A DNA stretch of 64,000 nt. Origin: Polyangium sp. 15x6. GTDB lineage: Bacteria > Myxococcota_A > Polyangia > Polyangiales > Polyangiaceae. A program made the translations under genes and the position numbers. The stretch lies in NCBI RefSeq assembly GCF_029960785.1, contig NZ_JASBQE010000010.1, forward strand, positions 124,001 to 188,000, read 5' to 3'. Position 1 is the first letter of the stretch; each line of letters begins with the position of its first letter. This document shows positions 1-9,806 of the stretch, in pieces. Below the pieces are notes generated by a model. It searched no databases, had not been told where the DNA came from, and was given only the letters and a program-made list of their open reading frames with translations.

Positions 1-178
1 CACCGATGCCGCCCTCGACGTTCGCATCCCAGGTCCAGAACGGAGCACGACGCTCTCGCGACGAGACGCCTCGTTTTTCGGCGGGCGTCGCAGGGGGTTC
101 GGCTGCGTTTGCCGTCGCCACCGTCGAAAGGAGCGACAGCACGAGCGCGCCGCCCACCCCGACGCGGGGTCGCTTCAC
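1..178 (-). CDS. Secreted protein, N-terminal part only (runs off the window)
   Basis: The reading frame opens with a GTG at 176-178 and stays open to the window edge. It gives a basic N-terminus (VKRPRVG), a hydrophobic stretch with Ala-rich end (ALVLSLLSTVATANAAEP) typical of a Sec signal peptide, then a basic linker and an aromatic start (FWTWDANVEGGIG) like the first strand of an outer-membrane beta-barrel. The GTG overlaps the TGA stop of the upstream lipoprotein gene (GTGA), so translation is probably coupled. The barrel idea is an inference from about 20 residues; the family cannot be named. Confidence 0.6.
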   Translation of the reverse strand, partial: MKRPRVGVGGALVLSLLSTVATANAAEPPATPAEKRGVSSRERRAPFWTWDANVEGGIG

Positions 179-633
179 GGCGTGCCCGTCGGAGCCGTCG
201 GAGCGGACGCCTCGGACGGGAAGCGGATCTGCGCGAGCACGGCGAGTTTGTCCGGCGCGGCGATGGGTTTCCCGCCGATCGCGCCCGCGACACACGTCGC
301 CTGGACCCCCTTCGTCTCGACCTTGCCGATCGCGCCCTGCTCCACGCGGAACCAGACGCCCACGCTCTCGCCGCGCTTTCCGGCTTGCACGATCTCCGGG
401 CAAAGCTCGACCGCCGCGTGCAAGGCCGCGCCGAGCGCCGGGACGAGCGGCGCGATGTCGGTCCCTTTGGACACGGCGACGGCGATTTCATAGTCCGGCA
501 TCCCGCGCTTCGTCGCCATCCGGAGCCCGACTGGCTCTCCGTATTCGATCGCGGGCTCCTGCGGCTCCGAGCGACACGCGGAGGCCAGAGCGAACACGAG
601 CGCGAGCCCCACCCACGAATTTCGGTGTTTCAT
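175..633 (-). CDS. Small lipoprotein, unknown function
   Basis: A 152-residue protein starting MKHRNSWVGLAL. The N-terminus is a type II signal peptide ending in a lipobox-like FALASAC, so it should be a membrane-anchored lipoprotein. The mature part is a compact alpha/beta sequence with two further Cys (ELCPEI, ATCVAG). The frame is open 13 codons further upstream, but the internal ATG at 631-633 directly precedes the signal peptide. The next gene starts inside its stop codon. No known domain recognised. Confidence 0.75.
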   Translation of the reverse strand: MKHRNSWVGLALVFALASACRSEPQEPAIEYGEPVGLRMATKRGMPDYEIAVAVSKGTDIAPLVPALGAALHAAVELCPEIVQAGKRGESVGVWFRVEQGAIGKVETKGVQATCVAGAIGGKPIAAPDKLAVLAQIRFPSEASAPTAPTGTP

Positions 634-644
634 GCGCAGGACGC

Positions 645-842
645 TCAGGGCGTCTCGCCGTCGGCGGCGCACTCGGTCAAGCCCCGGTCCGCCACCTTGC
701 AGACGTACACCTTGCGGAGCGCGCCGAAGAGGAAGAGGTCGTTCCGCGTGATCACGACCTTGTCGCCGACCGTCGCGATGCCGCCGTACGAGCAGCCGCT
801 GAGCACGCCCACCGCCATCAGAAAGCCGAGGGTCTTCTTCAT
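645..842 (-). CDS. Very small lipoprotein, unknown function
   Basis: A 65-residue protein starting MKKTLGFLMAVGVLSGCS, a clear lipoprotein signal with Cys at the end of the hydrophobic segment. The purine-rich AGAAGAGG lies just upstream of the ATG at 840-842 and decides this start over an earlier in-frame codon. The mature part has two Cys (YVCKV, LTECA) that could form a disulfide. It lies 11 bases upstream of the next lipoprotein gene and probably shares its transcript. Confidence 0.65.
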   Translation of the reverse strand: MKKTLGFLMAVGVLSGCSYGGIATVGDKVVITRNDLFLFGALRKVYVCKVADRGLTECAADGETP

Positions 843-920
843 CGCTCTACCTCTTCTCGTGGGATGGCCCGGAGCGCGCGAACGGCCGGGCGATCCGCAC
901 ATATCACAGACCCCGCGTGT

Positions 921-1499
921 TCAGGCCGAGCGATGTTCGAGCGCGGCGCCGGCCGGGGCGGCGAGGACGTCGGCGAAGGCGCGTTCGAACTCCTCGATCA
1001 ACGGGTGCGGCGGCAGGCGCACGATGCGCTCGTGGAGCGCGCGGAAGCCGGCGATTTGCGTCTCGCGGCCGCGGCGGAACATGGGCCAGGGGTCGCCGTG
1101 GGTGCTCGCGCAGACGACGATCGATTGGAAGTTGTCGATCTTGTCCGCAATGGTGATGGCCTGGGCGTCCCAGGGGTTTTTCGTGAATTGCTCGAGATAG
1201 CGCTGCTTCCGCTCCTCCCAGGCGAACGACTTCGCCGGCTCGGTCACGGCGAGCACGAGATCGGCGACGCGGCGCCCGAAGAGCCGGCCGATTTCCTCGG
1301 CTGTCGCGCCGGTGTCCTCGATGGCGTCGTGCAGCGCGCCTGCCGCGATGACCTCTTCGTCGAAGCCATGCTTGGCGAGGAGGATCGCGACGCCGGCCAG
1401 ATGGCTCACGTACGGCACGTCGACGCCGGGGTACTTGCGTTTCTGTCCCCGATGCCAAACCGCCGCCTGATCGAGCGCGCGCTTGAGGAGGGGCGTCAT
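921..1499 (-). CDS. HD-domain hydrolase, small (p)ppGpp hydrolase-like
   Basis: A 192-residue single-domain HD protein. The metal-binding pattern of the RelA/SpoT hydrolase branch is visible: H near residue 16 (AVWHRGQKRK), PYVSHLAGVA around 29-38, and ALHDAIEDTG around 55-64 with the diagnostic HD pair and ED. There is no synthetase domain, so it resembles stand-alone alarmone hydrolases (MESH1 type) in length. Expected activity: removal of the 3'-pyrophosphate of (p)ppGpp, or hydrolysis of a related nucleotide. The substrate is inferred from the family only. Confidence 0.8.
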   Translation of the reverse strand: MTPLLKRALDQAAVWHRGQKRKYPGVDVPYVSHLAGVAILLAKHGFDEEVIAAGALHDAIEDTGATAEEIGRLFGRRVADLVLAVTEPAKSFAWEERKQRYLEQFTKNPWDAQAITIADKIDNFQSIVVCASTHGDPWPMFRRGRETQIAGFRALHERIVRLPPHPLIEEFERAFADVLAAPAGAALEHRSA

Positions 1500-1599
1500 G
1501 CCTGGAATCTAGTGCCCAAGAGGCGCCTCGGCGAGGGCCGAGCGCGCGCGTCTCGCCAACGCCACGCCGCTGTCAAGCCGGCGCGGCTGCTTCGCTGCC

Positions 1600-1881
1600 T
1601 CAGTACATGTGCTGGGTCTGCTGCGCCGCGGTGATGCACCCGCGCAAAATCCCCCAGACGAACATGGACAGGACGGCGTACCCCAGCATTTTCCCGCCCC
1701 TGGGATCGCCTCGAAAGACGCGGATGAGCCCAACGATGGCCGCGGGGCAGGAGCAGAGGACGATGAAGGCCCAGTCCGACCCACTGAGCTCCGCGCTCTG
1801 GGTCCACGAAGTCTCCCATTTCTGGGGAGACGGCTCCTTCGGGGGCTCGTACGGGTTCGGCGCGGGCGCATCGTCACGCAT
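1600..1881 (-). CDS. Small two-helix membrane protein
   Basis: A 93-residue protein with a Pro-rich cytoplasmic-looking N-terminus (PNPYEPPKEPSP), then two hydrophobic segments at about 37-52 (WAFIVLCSCPAAIVGLI) and 65-85 (MLGYAVLSMFVWGILRG) separated by a charged loop (RVFRGDPRGGK). This layout is common in small membrane proteins of myxobacteria near regulatory genes. No motif allows a function to be assigned. Confidence 0.6.
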   Translation of the reverse strand: MRDDAPAPNPYEPPKEPSPQKWETSWTQSAELSGSDWAFIVLCSCPAAIVGLIRVFRGDPRGGKMLGYAVLSMFVWGILRGCITAAQQTQHMY

Positions 1882-1963
1882 GATCGAACCACTCCATCAG
1901 CGTGTAAGTAGGCCGTCAAGGTCAGCCTACAGTGGTTTTGCGCGCTGGCTCGTCCGTCCCATT

Positions 1964-4900
1964 TCAAACCCGCAACAAGATCGCCGCGCACGCCTCCCCG
2001 GTCGCCCGGGCGATCGCCGTCGCATACAGCGACACCTGCCGCCGATACACGGGCCCCGCGCGGACGATCTCGCGGTCCGTCTTGAAATCCACCACGGTCC
2101 AGCCGTTCGGCTCGCGAAACGCGAGGTCGACGATGCCCTCGATCAGCGTCCCGTCCTCGGCCATCAAGCTGAGCGGCGTCTCTCGCCGGCATTCGCCGCG
2201 CGCCTCGGCCGCGCGCGCCCTCTCGATCACCGGATGAGCGAGCGCGAGGACCACCGCGCGCACGGCCGCTGCCTCCTCGATCTCGGTCGCGCCGAAGAGC
2301 CGCGCCGCGAGCGCCGCCGCCTGCTCCACGACGTCCCGTTCGGCTGAGAGCGGCACCTGCGCGAGCACCGCATGCACGAGCTCGCCGAAGCGAGCTCCCC
2401 CCGGTCGGCCCGCCTCTCGACCGACGTCGAGGATCGGCACGTCGAGCGCGGGCGCTTCGTTCGAGGTCTCGGCCCGCTCGGTGACCGTCTGGACCTTGTA
2501 CAGCGGACGCGCGCCGCGCTCGCGATCGGCCGCGCGCTCCCGGACCCAGCGTCGATACGTCTCGAGGTCCTCTTCCACGCGGCCGACGGGCGCGTCCTTG
2601 CGCAGCATGTCCTCGCGGCGCACGCCGAACGCAGGCTCGCGTTCGAGGTCGAGGCGCGTCACGTCCCACCACACGACGTCGTGCCCCCCGGGCAAACGAT
2701 ATCCGCCCGGACAAACCGTCGCCGGCCCGCGTGAAATCCCCTCGGGCCGCGACAGAACCGTATCGTCGCCGAACGGCGGGCACCCCGGCGCCGCTTCGGC
2801 GGAAGGCACGGAGCCCGAAGGAGGCGCGATCGCCGCGTGGATCGGCCCGATCCACGATTGCTCGGGGAACCGCGGATCGTCGCCCACGGCCGGCACGATG
2901 ACGAGGTCACGCGCGCGGGTTGCAGCCACGTACACGAGCCGCGTGCCTTCGGCCTCGTCGCGGCGCATCTCGAGCGCCTCGTGCTCGACGAGATCCCATG
3001 GCGCGACGCTGCCGAGGCGAAGCGCGCAGAGCGAGCGCGAGGCGTCGACGTAGCGGCTCACGGCTTGCGCGCCGAGACGCGCGGTCACGTCGGCGAGCAC
3101 GACGACCGGGAATTCGAGGCCCTTGGCCCGGTGTGCCGTCATGATGCGCACGCCGTCGCCGCCTTCTTCGAGGATCGGCGCCTCGGGCGCGCGACCACGC
3201 TCTGCGTCCTCTTCCAGCTGCTCGACGAACGCGCGGAACGACGTACCTCCCGAAGCCTCGTACGCGCGCCCGAGCTCGGCGATGTGCAGCACGTTCGCGA
3301 GCGCGCGTTCGCCCGAGGGACGCAGGGCAAACCCCACGCAGGCGCGCGTCGCGTCGCAGAGCTCGGCGACCGTGGTCTCGATCGGCCGCGCGTTCCGCCC
3401 CTCGGAGAGCCGCGCGAGGAGCGAGAGCGCGGCGGCGATCGGCGCGAGGTGCGGCGGGAGCGGTGCTTCGGGGATTCGTTGGTGGTGCAACTTCCCGTAG
3501 GTGAAACGGTATTCGAGCAGCGCCTCGTCCCCGACGGCGAAGAGCGACCCGCGCAGCGTCGCGAAGACCGCGAGCTCGTCCTCGGGCCGCTCGATCGCGC
3601 GGAGCGCCGCGAGCATCGTCTCGACCTCCTCGCGGGCGTAAAACGACTTTCCACCGACGAGCACGTGCGGGATGCCGCGCGCTTCGAGGGCCTCGACGTA
3701 GGCGCGCGTGACGTCCTCGCCGTGGCTCTCGAAGCGCCGGAAGACCAGACAAACGTGCCGCGGCGCGACGGGGACGAGCTCGCCTGGTTGATCCCGCTCG
3801 GTCACCTTCCAGCCGCTCTCGTGCAGGAGCCAATCGAGGTACGCGCCCACCGCGGCCGGCACGCTCTCTTCGACCGCGGCCGAGGTGAGCCGCTGCTTGC
3901 CGTACGGCTCGGGCACGGGCACGCACACGATCGACGGCTGCCCCGCGATCGCCTTGCGCGCGGGCCGGAGCGGCACGTACCGCGCGGAGAGCGCCTCGTG
4001 ATCCCCCACCATCACCGGCGCGAACGCCGTGTTCACGAGCTTCTGGATGCTGGGGACCGATCGGAAGCTCGTGCTGAGCTCCACGAAGAGCGCGCCGCGC
4101 CGGACGACGAGCTCCTTGACCTCCTCGTAAACCGAGAGATCGGCCCGGCGAAACCGGTAGATCGCCTGCTTCGGATCGCCGACGAGGAAGAGCTTCCCGG
4201 GCACGGGCTGCACGTCGCGATACGCGCGGACGCTCGGATCGTCGGCCGCGAGCAGCATGAGGATCTCGGCCTGGAGCGGGTCCGTATCCTGGAACTCGTC
4301 GACGAAGATGCAGCGGTAACGCTCCTGAAAGCCGCGGCGCACCTCGCCCTGATCACGCACGAGGTCCCGCGTGCAGACGAGCAGATCCTCGAAGTCGAGC
4401 GCGCCCACCTCGGCCTTGCGCGCCTGGTACGTCGCGACGAGCGCGCCGAGCTCCTCCTGCAAGAGCGCCGCGAGATCGCCGTCGGCCTCGCGCTGGAATC
4501 GTTCGAGCGAGGCCACGAGCGCGCCGTGCGCTGCGAGCAGATCGGCCCGCGTCGTGTGCGCGCCGTAGCGGGATCCGGCGCCGCGGCGCGGACGCATGAA
4601 GTCGCGCTGCCTGCTGAGCGCGCAGAGCTCGGCCTCGATCTCGTCCCGATCCCAGCGATGCTCGCCCTCAGCGCGCAGGCGCATGACGAGCGCGCGGGCC
4701 GGCTCGGTGTCGCGGTGCAGCGGGTCATTCGCGTGGAGCGCGCCCTCGCTCGCCTCCGCGAACGCGGTCATCTCCGCGAGGATCGCGTCGACGGCGCGAT
4801 CCCGATCGAACGGAGGCCGCTGCCAGCGCGCGGTGAAATGCCGCCAGGCGATGAGCTCCTGCCCGGCGCGGCGCAGTCGCTCGATCGGCCCAGGGCCGTG

Positions 4901-5431
4901 CTCGCGCCGCCGCAAGAGCCTTCGAACGCCCTCGGGCGGGCGACCGAGGATCTGCTCGAGCCACCTGCTGAACGCCTCGCCGTAGCGTCGATCCGCCTCG
5001 GCCTCGGTCATCACGCGAAACGCCGGATCGACGCCCGCCTCCACGGGACGCTCGCGCAAGAGGTCCGCGCAGAACCCGTGGATCGTGCTGATCCGCGCCT
5101 CCTCCAGATGCGCGAGCGCGCGCTCCAGGTTCGCGCGTTGTGCCTCGTCTCGGGCGAGCCTGCGCGCGCGCTCGATCCCGCTGCGGAGCCGCAGCTTCAG
5201 CTCGCCGGCCGCTTTTTCGGTGAACGTGACCGCGACGATCTCCTCGATCTCCGCGCGCCCCTCGGCGAGCACGGCGACCATGCGCAGCACGAGCTCGGTC
5301 GTCTTGCCCGTGCCGGCCGCGGCTTCGACGATCATCGTGCGCCCGAGCGCGCCGCGGATGAGCGCGCGCGCCTCGGCGTCGGCGAGCCCCTCGCCTTGCG
5401 GCGCCTCGAACACGAGCGCGCCCTCGGTCAC
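1964..5431 (-). CDS. AddA-like UvrD/RecB-family helicase-nuclease
   Basis: An 1155-residue superfamily 1 helicase of the AddA/RecB type. Walker A is AAAGTGKT at 37-44, followed by VTFTEKAAGELKLRLR (motif Ia), FVDEFQDTDPLQAE (Walker B), VGDPKQAIYRFRRAD (motif III), MTAHRAKGLEFPVVVL (motif V) and LVYVAATRARD (motif VI). The C-terminal end carries a RecB-type nuclease core (GIVDLAFREP then TVVDFKTDRE). Together with the upstream gene it should process double-strand breaks for RecA loading. The GTG start overlaps the stop of the AddB-like gene (GTGA). AddAB and the AdnAB type differ in detail; this pair is closer to AddAB because only this subunit shows full helicase motifs. Confidence 0.88.
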   Translation of the reverse strand: MTEGALVFEAPQGEGLADAEARALIRGALGRTMIVEAAAGTGKTTELVLRMVAVLAEGRAEIEEIVAVTFTEKAAGELKLRLRSGIERARRLARDEAQRANLERALAHLEEARISTIHGFCADLLRERPVEAGVDPAFRVMTEAEADRRYGEAFSRWLEQILGRPPEGVRRLLRRREHGPGPIERLRRAGQELIAWRHFTARWQRPPFDRDRAVDAILAEMTAFAEASEGALHANDPLHRDTEPARALVMRLRAEGEHRWDRDEIEAELCALSRQRDFMRPRRGAGSRYGAHTTRADLLAAHGALVASLERFQREADGDLAALLQEELGALVATYQARKAEVGALDFEDLLVCTRDLVRDQGEVRRGFQERYRCIFVDEFQDTDPLQAEILMLLAADDPSVRAYRDVQPVPGKLFLVGDPKQAIYRFRRADLSVYEEVKELVVRRGALFVELSTSFRSVPSIQKLVNTAFAPVMVGDHEALSARYVPLRPARKAIAGQPSIVCVPVPEPYGKQRLTSAAVEESVPAAVGAYLDWLLHESGWKVTERDQPGELVPVAPRHVCLVFRRFESHGEDVTRAYVEALEARGIPHVLVGGKSFYAREEVETMLAALRAIERPEDELAVFATLRGSLFAVGDEALLEYRFTYGKLHHQRIPEAPLPPHLAPIAAALSLLARLSEGRNARPIETTVAELCDATRACVGFALRPSGERALANVLHIAELGRAYEASGGTSFRAFVEQLEEDAERGRAPEAPILEEGGDGVRIMTAHRAKGLEFPVVVLADVTARLGAQAVSRYVDASRSLCALRLGSVAPWDLVEHEALEMRRDEAEGTRLVYVAATRARDLVIVPAVGDDPRFPEQSWIGPIHAAIAPPSGSVPSAEAAPGCPPFGDDTVLSRPEGISRGPATVCPGGYRLPGGHDVVWWDVTRLDLEREPAFGVRREDMLRKDAPVGRVEEDLETYRRWVRERAADRERGARPLYKVQTVTERAETSNEAPALDVPILDVGREAGRPGGARFGELVHAVLAQVPLSAERDVVEQAAALAARLFGATEIEEAAAVRAVVLALAHPVIERARAAEARGECRRETPLSLMAEDGTLIEGIVDLAFREPNGWTVVDFKTDREIVRAGPVYRRQVSLYATAIARATGEACAAILLRV

Positions 5432-8400
5432 GGCTCACCTCGGAGCATCCGCAGACGCATGAACAGCGCGCCGCCGTCGAGCGAGGTCTCGTCCTTGCGC
5501 GCCGCGCGCCTCTCCTCGTGTGGCCCGCACACGAGCCTGTAGCCGCACGTGTCACACGCACCCGGCCTCGGCGCGGGCGGGAAAAACCCCTTGTCGATCG
5601 CGTCGTCCACGAGCGAGAGCACCTCGATCGCCTTCTCGCGTGCGGCCTCGTCGAGCTCGATCACGTGCTCTACATACCCGCCGCGCGTGGTGCAGAACGA
5701 CAAACTCGCGTCCGCCACCGGCTCCTTCCACACCGCCTCGTACGCGAGGCCGTAGAGCACCGGCTGCAGCACCTCGCCGCCGTCGATCACGAGCCCCGGC
5801 CGCGCGAAATTTGCCCCCGTCTTCACGTCGGTCACGCGCGCATGCCCCGTCGCCGCGTGCCGCTCGACCACGTCGATCGCGCCGTGCAGCAAATACTGTC
5901 CTTCGATCACCGCGGCCTCGGCCACGCTGCGCGGATCTTCGTGCTCGTGCGGCGGCAACCCGAACGCGAGGTCGTACCGCACCGGCCACACGAGCCAGCT
6001 CTGATCGGCCACGCGCGCGAGCCACGCGTGAAGCTCCACCCGCGCCCGCTCGATCTCGTCGCGGAACACGCTCTCCACCGGCGGCAGCGTGCGCTCCTCG
6101 TGCTCGCGCGCCGCCGCGTCGAGCCGCTCGTCGAGCACCGCCTGGGCCCGCGACAAACCTTCCGGCCCGAACGGCAAGGCCCCTTCGCGCTCCAGCGCCG
6201 CGAGCGTCTCGGCTTGCACGCGGTGAAAGAGCACGCCGCGCGAGATCGGATCGAGCCTGTCCGGCGAGCCACGCCGCTCCCGCGCCGGGAGCCGATGGAT
6301 CGCCGCCAGCAAGAATCGATACGGGCACGCCGCGAACTTCTCGAGCGCCGTCACCGCATACGGCCGCACGCGCAGCCGGTTCGCCGCGAGCACGGCCGCC
6401 GTGACCGCGGTCTTGCGCACGATGCCGTCGTGGTGCGTGACCGGTTTGTCCCACCGCGCCGACCGCGCGCGGAGCGATCGCGCGAGGTGCGGGTTCAGGT
6501 CGAGCAGATACTGCGCGCGCCCCGCCGCCTCGGCCTCCTCGCCTCCGTGCAAGAGCCGCCCCAGCATCGCGAGGTCGTGCTCGGCATCGTCGATCGCGTC
6601 CTCGGGCTCCGTCGGCGCGGGCCACGCGAGCCGCGCGCCCGCCGCGCTCGCCGCGTCTCGCTCGAGCGCGTCGTGATCGGGCAACGTACCCGTCGTCGCG
6701 CGCGTGACGTCGAGCCCGTAAAACGAAGGCACGCGCGGCCGTCCCGCCGCCACCTCGACACGCGGATACGAAAGATGCACCCGCTCCCGCGCGGCCCCCA
6801 CGGACAAACGCAGGAGCAACCTCTCGGTGCGGCTCCGATCCGCCTGCACCCGCAGCGCCTTCGAGATCGCGCGCCGGTCCGCGTCGAGCAGGATCGGATC
6901 CTCGCGCGGCGCCTCCGGGAACAGCCGCTCCGCGAGGCCCGGGACGAACACCACCGCGAACGACCGACCCCGCGCGAGCTCGGGCGTCCCGACGAACACC
7001 GCGCCGTACCTTCTCCCCGACGGCGGCGTCACGCGTGAGCCGAGCCGACCTTCGAGCACGCGCCGCACCTCGTCGAACGACACCGCCGGAAGCTCCGCCA
7101 TCGGCGCGAGCTCGCTGAGCGCGGAGAGCACATCCTCCGGCTGCTCCAGCGCCATGCGCGCGAGATTGCCGAGCTCCTCGATCCACACGCCCCAGCTCCC
7201 GTGCTCGGGCAGCGCCGCGAGCGCATCCACGAGCGGCAGCGCGAACCGCGTGAGCTCGCGGAGCGCCTCGATCTCGCGCTCCACCGTCTCGATCCGCGGC
7301 GAGCTCGGATCCCGCCGTCGCAGGAGCGCGAGCTCTCGCTCGAAGGCCTTCCCGAGCGCCGCGAGCCGCTCGGCCCATCGCTCCTTGCGCCCGACGATCG
7401 ACGCCTTCGTGAGCAGCCGCTCCCACCCGATCGGCGCGCTCCGCACGGGCACACGCGCGCCCTCGCTCGCCGCCGCTTGCTCTCTTCGAATCCGCTTCGC
7501 CGACGGCTCACCTTCGAGGAGCGCGCCGAAGAGATCGGCCCGCGGAAGCAAGGGCCGCGGCGCCGCCTCCACCGCGACGCTCTCCTTCGGCATCGGCGCG
7601 AGCGACAGGTACTCCGCGAAACGCCGAGGAGAAAGATCCTCTGCGCGACAGGCGAGCAGCGCGAGGAACGCGCGCCCCGAGGGATCCGGCCGCGCGGCTC
7701 CGATCGCGAAATGCGCCGGGATCTTCGCACGACGCAGCGCGCTCTCGAGCAGCGACGCGTACGTGTCCGGCGCCCGCAAGAACACCGCGATGTCGTCGAA
7801 CGGCACGCCTCGCCGCGCCTCCGCGAGGATCCGCCGCGTGATCTCCATGCACTCGCGCCCCTCACCCGGCGCCGAGAAAAACGACACGTCGTCGCCCGCC
7901 TCCGCGGCCGGAAGCTCCGCCGCGGCGAACAGATATTGATGCAGCCGCGAGAGCGACGAATGCGACCGCTCGCTCCGATCCGTCACGACCTCCGAAGCCA
8001 GCGCCGCAAGCGTCTCGACCGCGCGATCATCCCCCGTCGGCGCTGTCGCGAACGCGCTCTCCGCCGCGGCGACGAGCTGCGCGACGAACCTCTCTTCGAG
8101 CCGCGACGTGATCGGCACGTCGAGCAAAAGCAGCCGCGCCCTTCGAATCTCCTCCGCCTCGCGCACGGCCACCGTCGCCGCCGCGAGCACCTCCGCGCGA
8201 TCGGCGATCCGCGCTCGCTCTCGCTGCTCGTCGTAACGACGCGCGAGCTCACGCAGATCGCGGCTCCTCGGATCGTCCCCTCGGATCTCCGCGGGCCCGA
8301 TGCCCTCGATGCGCAGCTCGCTCAGCGTCGCCGCGAGCGTGCTCGCGAAGCTCGGCGTCCGCGCGACCGGCGCGAAATATCCCAGTGCGCCCGCTTCGAG

Positions 8401-8694
8401 CGCGCTCGCCACCGCGCGCGCCACCACCGCCTCCACCCCGAGCGGCGTGGCCGGCGCGAGCCTCCGCCGCGCGAGCTCCGGCGCGGCGAGGCGCGCCGCG
8501 AGTTGCCCGAGCGTCAGCCGATGCAGCCCGAAGATCGCGCCCCGCGACGATCCCACCCGCGCCGCGAGATCGAGCGCTGCTCCGCGCGACGGACCCACCA
8601 GGAGCGCGATCGCGTCGGCCTTCCCCTCCCCGAGGAAAACCTCCGCGGCCCGGAGCCGCTCCTCGCTTCGGGGGGACACGAGCAGACGCAGCAC
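5428..8694 (-). CDS. AddB-like PD-(D/E)XK nuclease subunit
   Basis: A 1088-residue partner of the AddA-like protein. The N-terminal part resembles a degenerate helicase (LLVGPSRGAALDLA) without a usable Walker A. The C-terminal PD-(D/E)XK domain has VTDVKTG as its catalytic core. One Cys at FAACPYRFLLA and three at ACDTCGYRLVCGP give the four-Cys arrangement that binds a 4Fe-4S cluster in AddB nucleases. The start is a GTG at 8692-8694. It overlaps the helicase gene by 4 bases, which fits a tight two-subunit complex. Confidence 0.85.
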   Translation of the reverse strand: MLRLLVSPRSEERLRAAEVFLGEGKADAIALLVGPSRGAALDLAARVGSSRGAIFGLHRLTLGQLAARLAAPELARRRLAPATPLGVEAVVARAVASALEAGALGYFAPVARTPSFASTLAATLSELRIEGIGPAEIRGDDPRSRDLRELARRYDEQRERARIADRAEVLAAATVAVREAEEIRRARLLLLDVPITSRLEERFVAQLVAAAESAFATAPTGDDRAVETLAALASEVVTDRSERSHSSLSRLHQYLFAAAELPAAEAGDDVSFFSAPGEGRECMEITRRILAEARRGVPFDDIAVFLRAPDTYASLLESALRRAKIPAHFAIGAARPDPSGRAFLALLACRAEDLSPRRFAEYLSLAPMPKESVAVEAAPRPLLPRADLFGALLEGEPSAKRIRREQAAASEGARVPVRSAPIGWERLLTKASIVGRKERWAERLAALGKAFERELALLRRRDPSSPRIETVEREIEALRELTRFALPLVDALAALPEHGSWGVWIEELGNLARMALEQPEDVLSALSELAPMAELPAVSFDEVRRVLEGRLGSRVTPPSGRRYGAVFVGTPELARGRSFAVVFVPGLAERLFPEAPREDPILLDADRRAISKALRVQADRSRTERLLLRLSVGAARERVHLSYPRVEVAAGRPRVPSFYGLDVTRATTGTLPDHDALERDAASAAGARLAWPAPTEPEDAIDDAEHDLAMLGRLLHGGEEAEAAGRAQYLLDLNPHLARSLRARSARWDKPVTHHDGIVRKTAVTAAVLAANRLRVRPYAVTALEKFAACPYRFLLAAIHRLPARERRGSPDRLDPISRGVLFHRVQAETLAALEREGALPFGPEGLSRAQAVLDERLDAAAREHEERTLPPVESVFRDEIERARVELHAWLARVADQSWLVWPVRYDLAFGLPPHEHEDPRSVAEAAVIEGQYLLHGAIDVVERHAATGHARVTDVKTGANFARPGLVIDGGEVLQPVLYGLAYEAVWKEPVADASLSFCTTRGGYVEHVIELDEAAREKAIEVLSLVDDAIDKGFFPPAPRPGACDTCGYRLVCGPHEERRAARKDETSLDGGALFMRLRMLRGEP

Positions 8695-8772
8695 GTGCCC
8701 GTCATGCCCGGGGACGGCCGCTTTGTCGAGCGTTCCCTTGCGTGACGAGCCCGAGCGCCTGTCCGCTCGCTC

Positions 8773-9801
8773 CTACCGCCTCGTCCCTTCCACTTCGATC
8801 ACACATTCCTCCGCGCTGCGCTCGTCCATCCGCACCTTCGTTCCGAGGAAGGTCCGGATCACCTCGACTTGCGTCCGCGTGTGACCCGACGGCGCGAGCG
8901 TACGAAACGCCCCGCCCTCGCCGAGCGCCATCGGCAAGAGCAGTTGATCCGCGAGATGCTCGCCCACGGGCACGCCCGCTGCGAGGTATCGCTTCACCTC
9001 CTTCGCGAGCTTCGAAGCCACCTCCTCCGCGCGCACCCCGCGCTCGCCGAACGCCGTGAAAACCTCGGTCACGTGCTCGCTCTCCACGTCGGCCACGAGC
9101 GCGTTCCCCGGCCCCGGGCTGTTCTTCACGACCTCGGGCCGCGCGCACGCGCGTTCCCACGGCACCTCCGCGAGGAACGCGTCGACCTCGCGCACCCCGA
9201 CCATGCCCGGGATCTGCGAAACGAGCGCGCGCAGCTGCGTCCTTCGCACCTCGCCCCGATCGAGCAGCGAGAGCGCCGCGAGCCGCGGACAGCCCTCCAC
9301 GGTCACCTCCACGCGACCCCCGCCGGCCGGGTAAAACCCATACGACACGAGCCGCGCGGAGACGCCCGCGCCCATGCGACGCACGATCGGCAAGAACGCG
9401 CGCTCCACGAAATCAAAGGGCGGCGCCATCGGGTTGTGCGTCCCGCCCTCGAACACGAGCGACGAGCTGCCCTCCGTCGCGAGCAGCGCCGGCAGCACCG
9501 TCTGCAAGACGAGCGTCGCGCTCCCCGCGCTCCCGATCGCGAACCGATACGACCCGTGCTTCACGGCGCCCGGCCTGAACACGATCTCGCGCGAGCCGAT
9601 CTCGTCCCCTGCGACCGCCGCATCGCTCAGCTCCGCGGCTGCGCGCACGGCCACGAGGTGTTGCCGCATGAGCCCCGGCTTCGACCGCTTCGCGCGGATC
9701 GAGTGCACCCGGAACGCCTGACCCGTCACCATCGACAAGGCCAGGGAGGAGCGCAGGATCTGCCCTCCGCCCTCGCCCGTCGCTCCATCCAGCGTCAGCA
9801 T
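8773..9801 (-). CDS. rtcA: RNA 3'-terminal phosphate cyclase RtcA
   Basis: A 342-residue RtcA. The family opening MLTLDGATGEGGGQILRSSL is at the N-terminus, and the C-terminal SGHTRTQVEVIRTFLG holds the conserved His expected to be adenylylated. The enzyme converts RNA 3'-phosphate to 2',3'-cyclic phosphate with ATP, the substrate form handled by RtcB. The ATG at 9799-9801 fits the family N-terminus; the open frame upstream runs into rtcB and is a shadow. It starts 5 bases after the rtcB stop, so the two form an rtcB-rtcA operon, probably sigma-54 driven. Confidence 0.95.
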   Translation of the reverse strand: MLTLDGATGEGGGQILRSSLALSMVTGQAFRVHSIRAKRSKPGLMRQHLVAVRAAAELSDAAVAGDEIGSREIVFRPGAVKHGSYRFAIGSAGSATLVLQTVLPALLATEGSSSLVFEGGTHNPMAPPFDFVERAFLPIVRRMGAGVSARLVSYGFYPAGGGRVEVTVEGCPRLAALSLLDRGEVRRTQLRALVSQIPGMVGVREVDAFLAEVPWERACARPEVVKNSPGPGNALVADVESEHVTEVFTAFGERGVRAEEVASKLAKEVKRYLAAGVPVGEHLADQLLLPMALGEGGAFRTLAPSGHTRTQVEVIRTFLGTKVRMDERSAEECVIEVEGTRR

Positions 9802-9806
9802 CGCCC

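Noticed and set aside
2837-5542. A 901-residue open frame on the plus strand
   Set aside because: It is antisense to the AddA-like gene, has no motif, and reflects GC-rich codon bias; many similar frames exist opposite real genes throughout the window.
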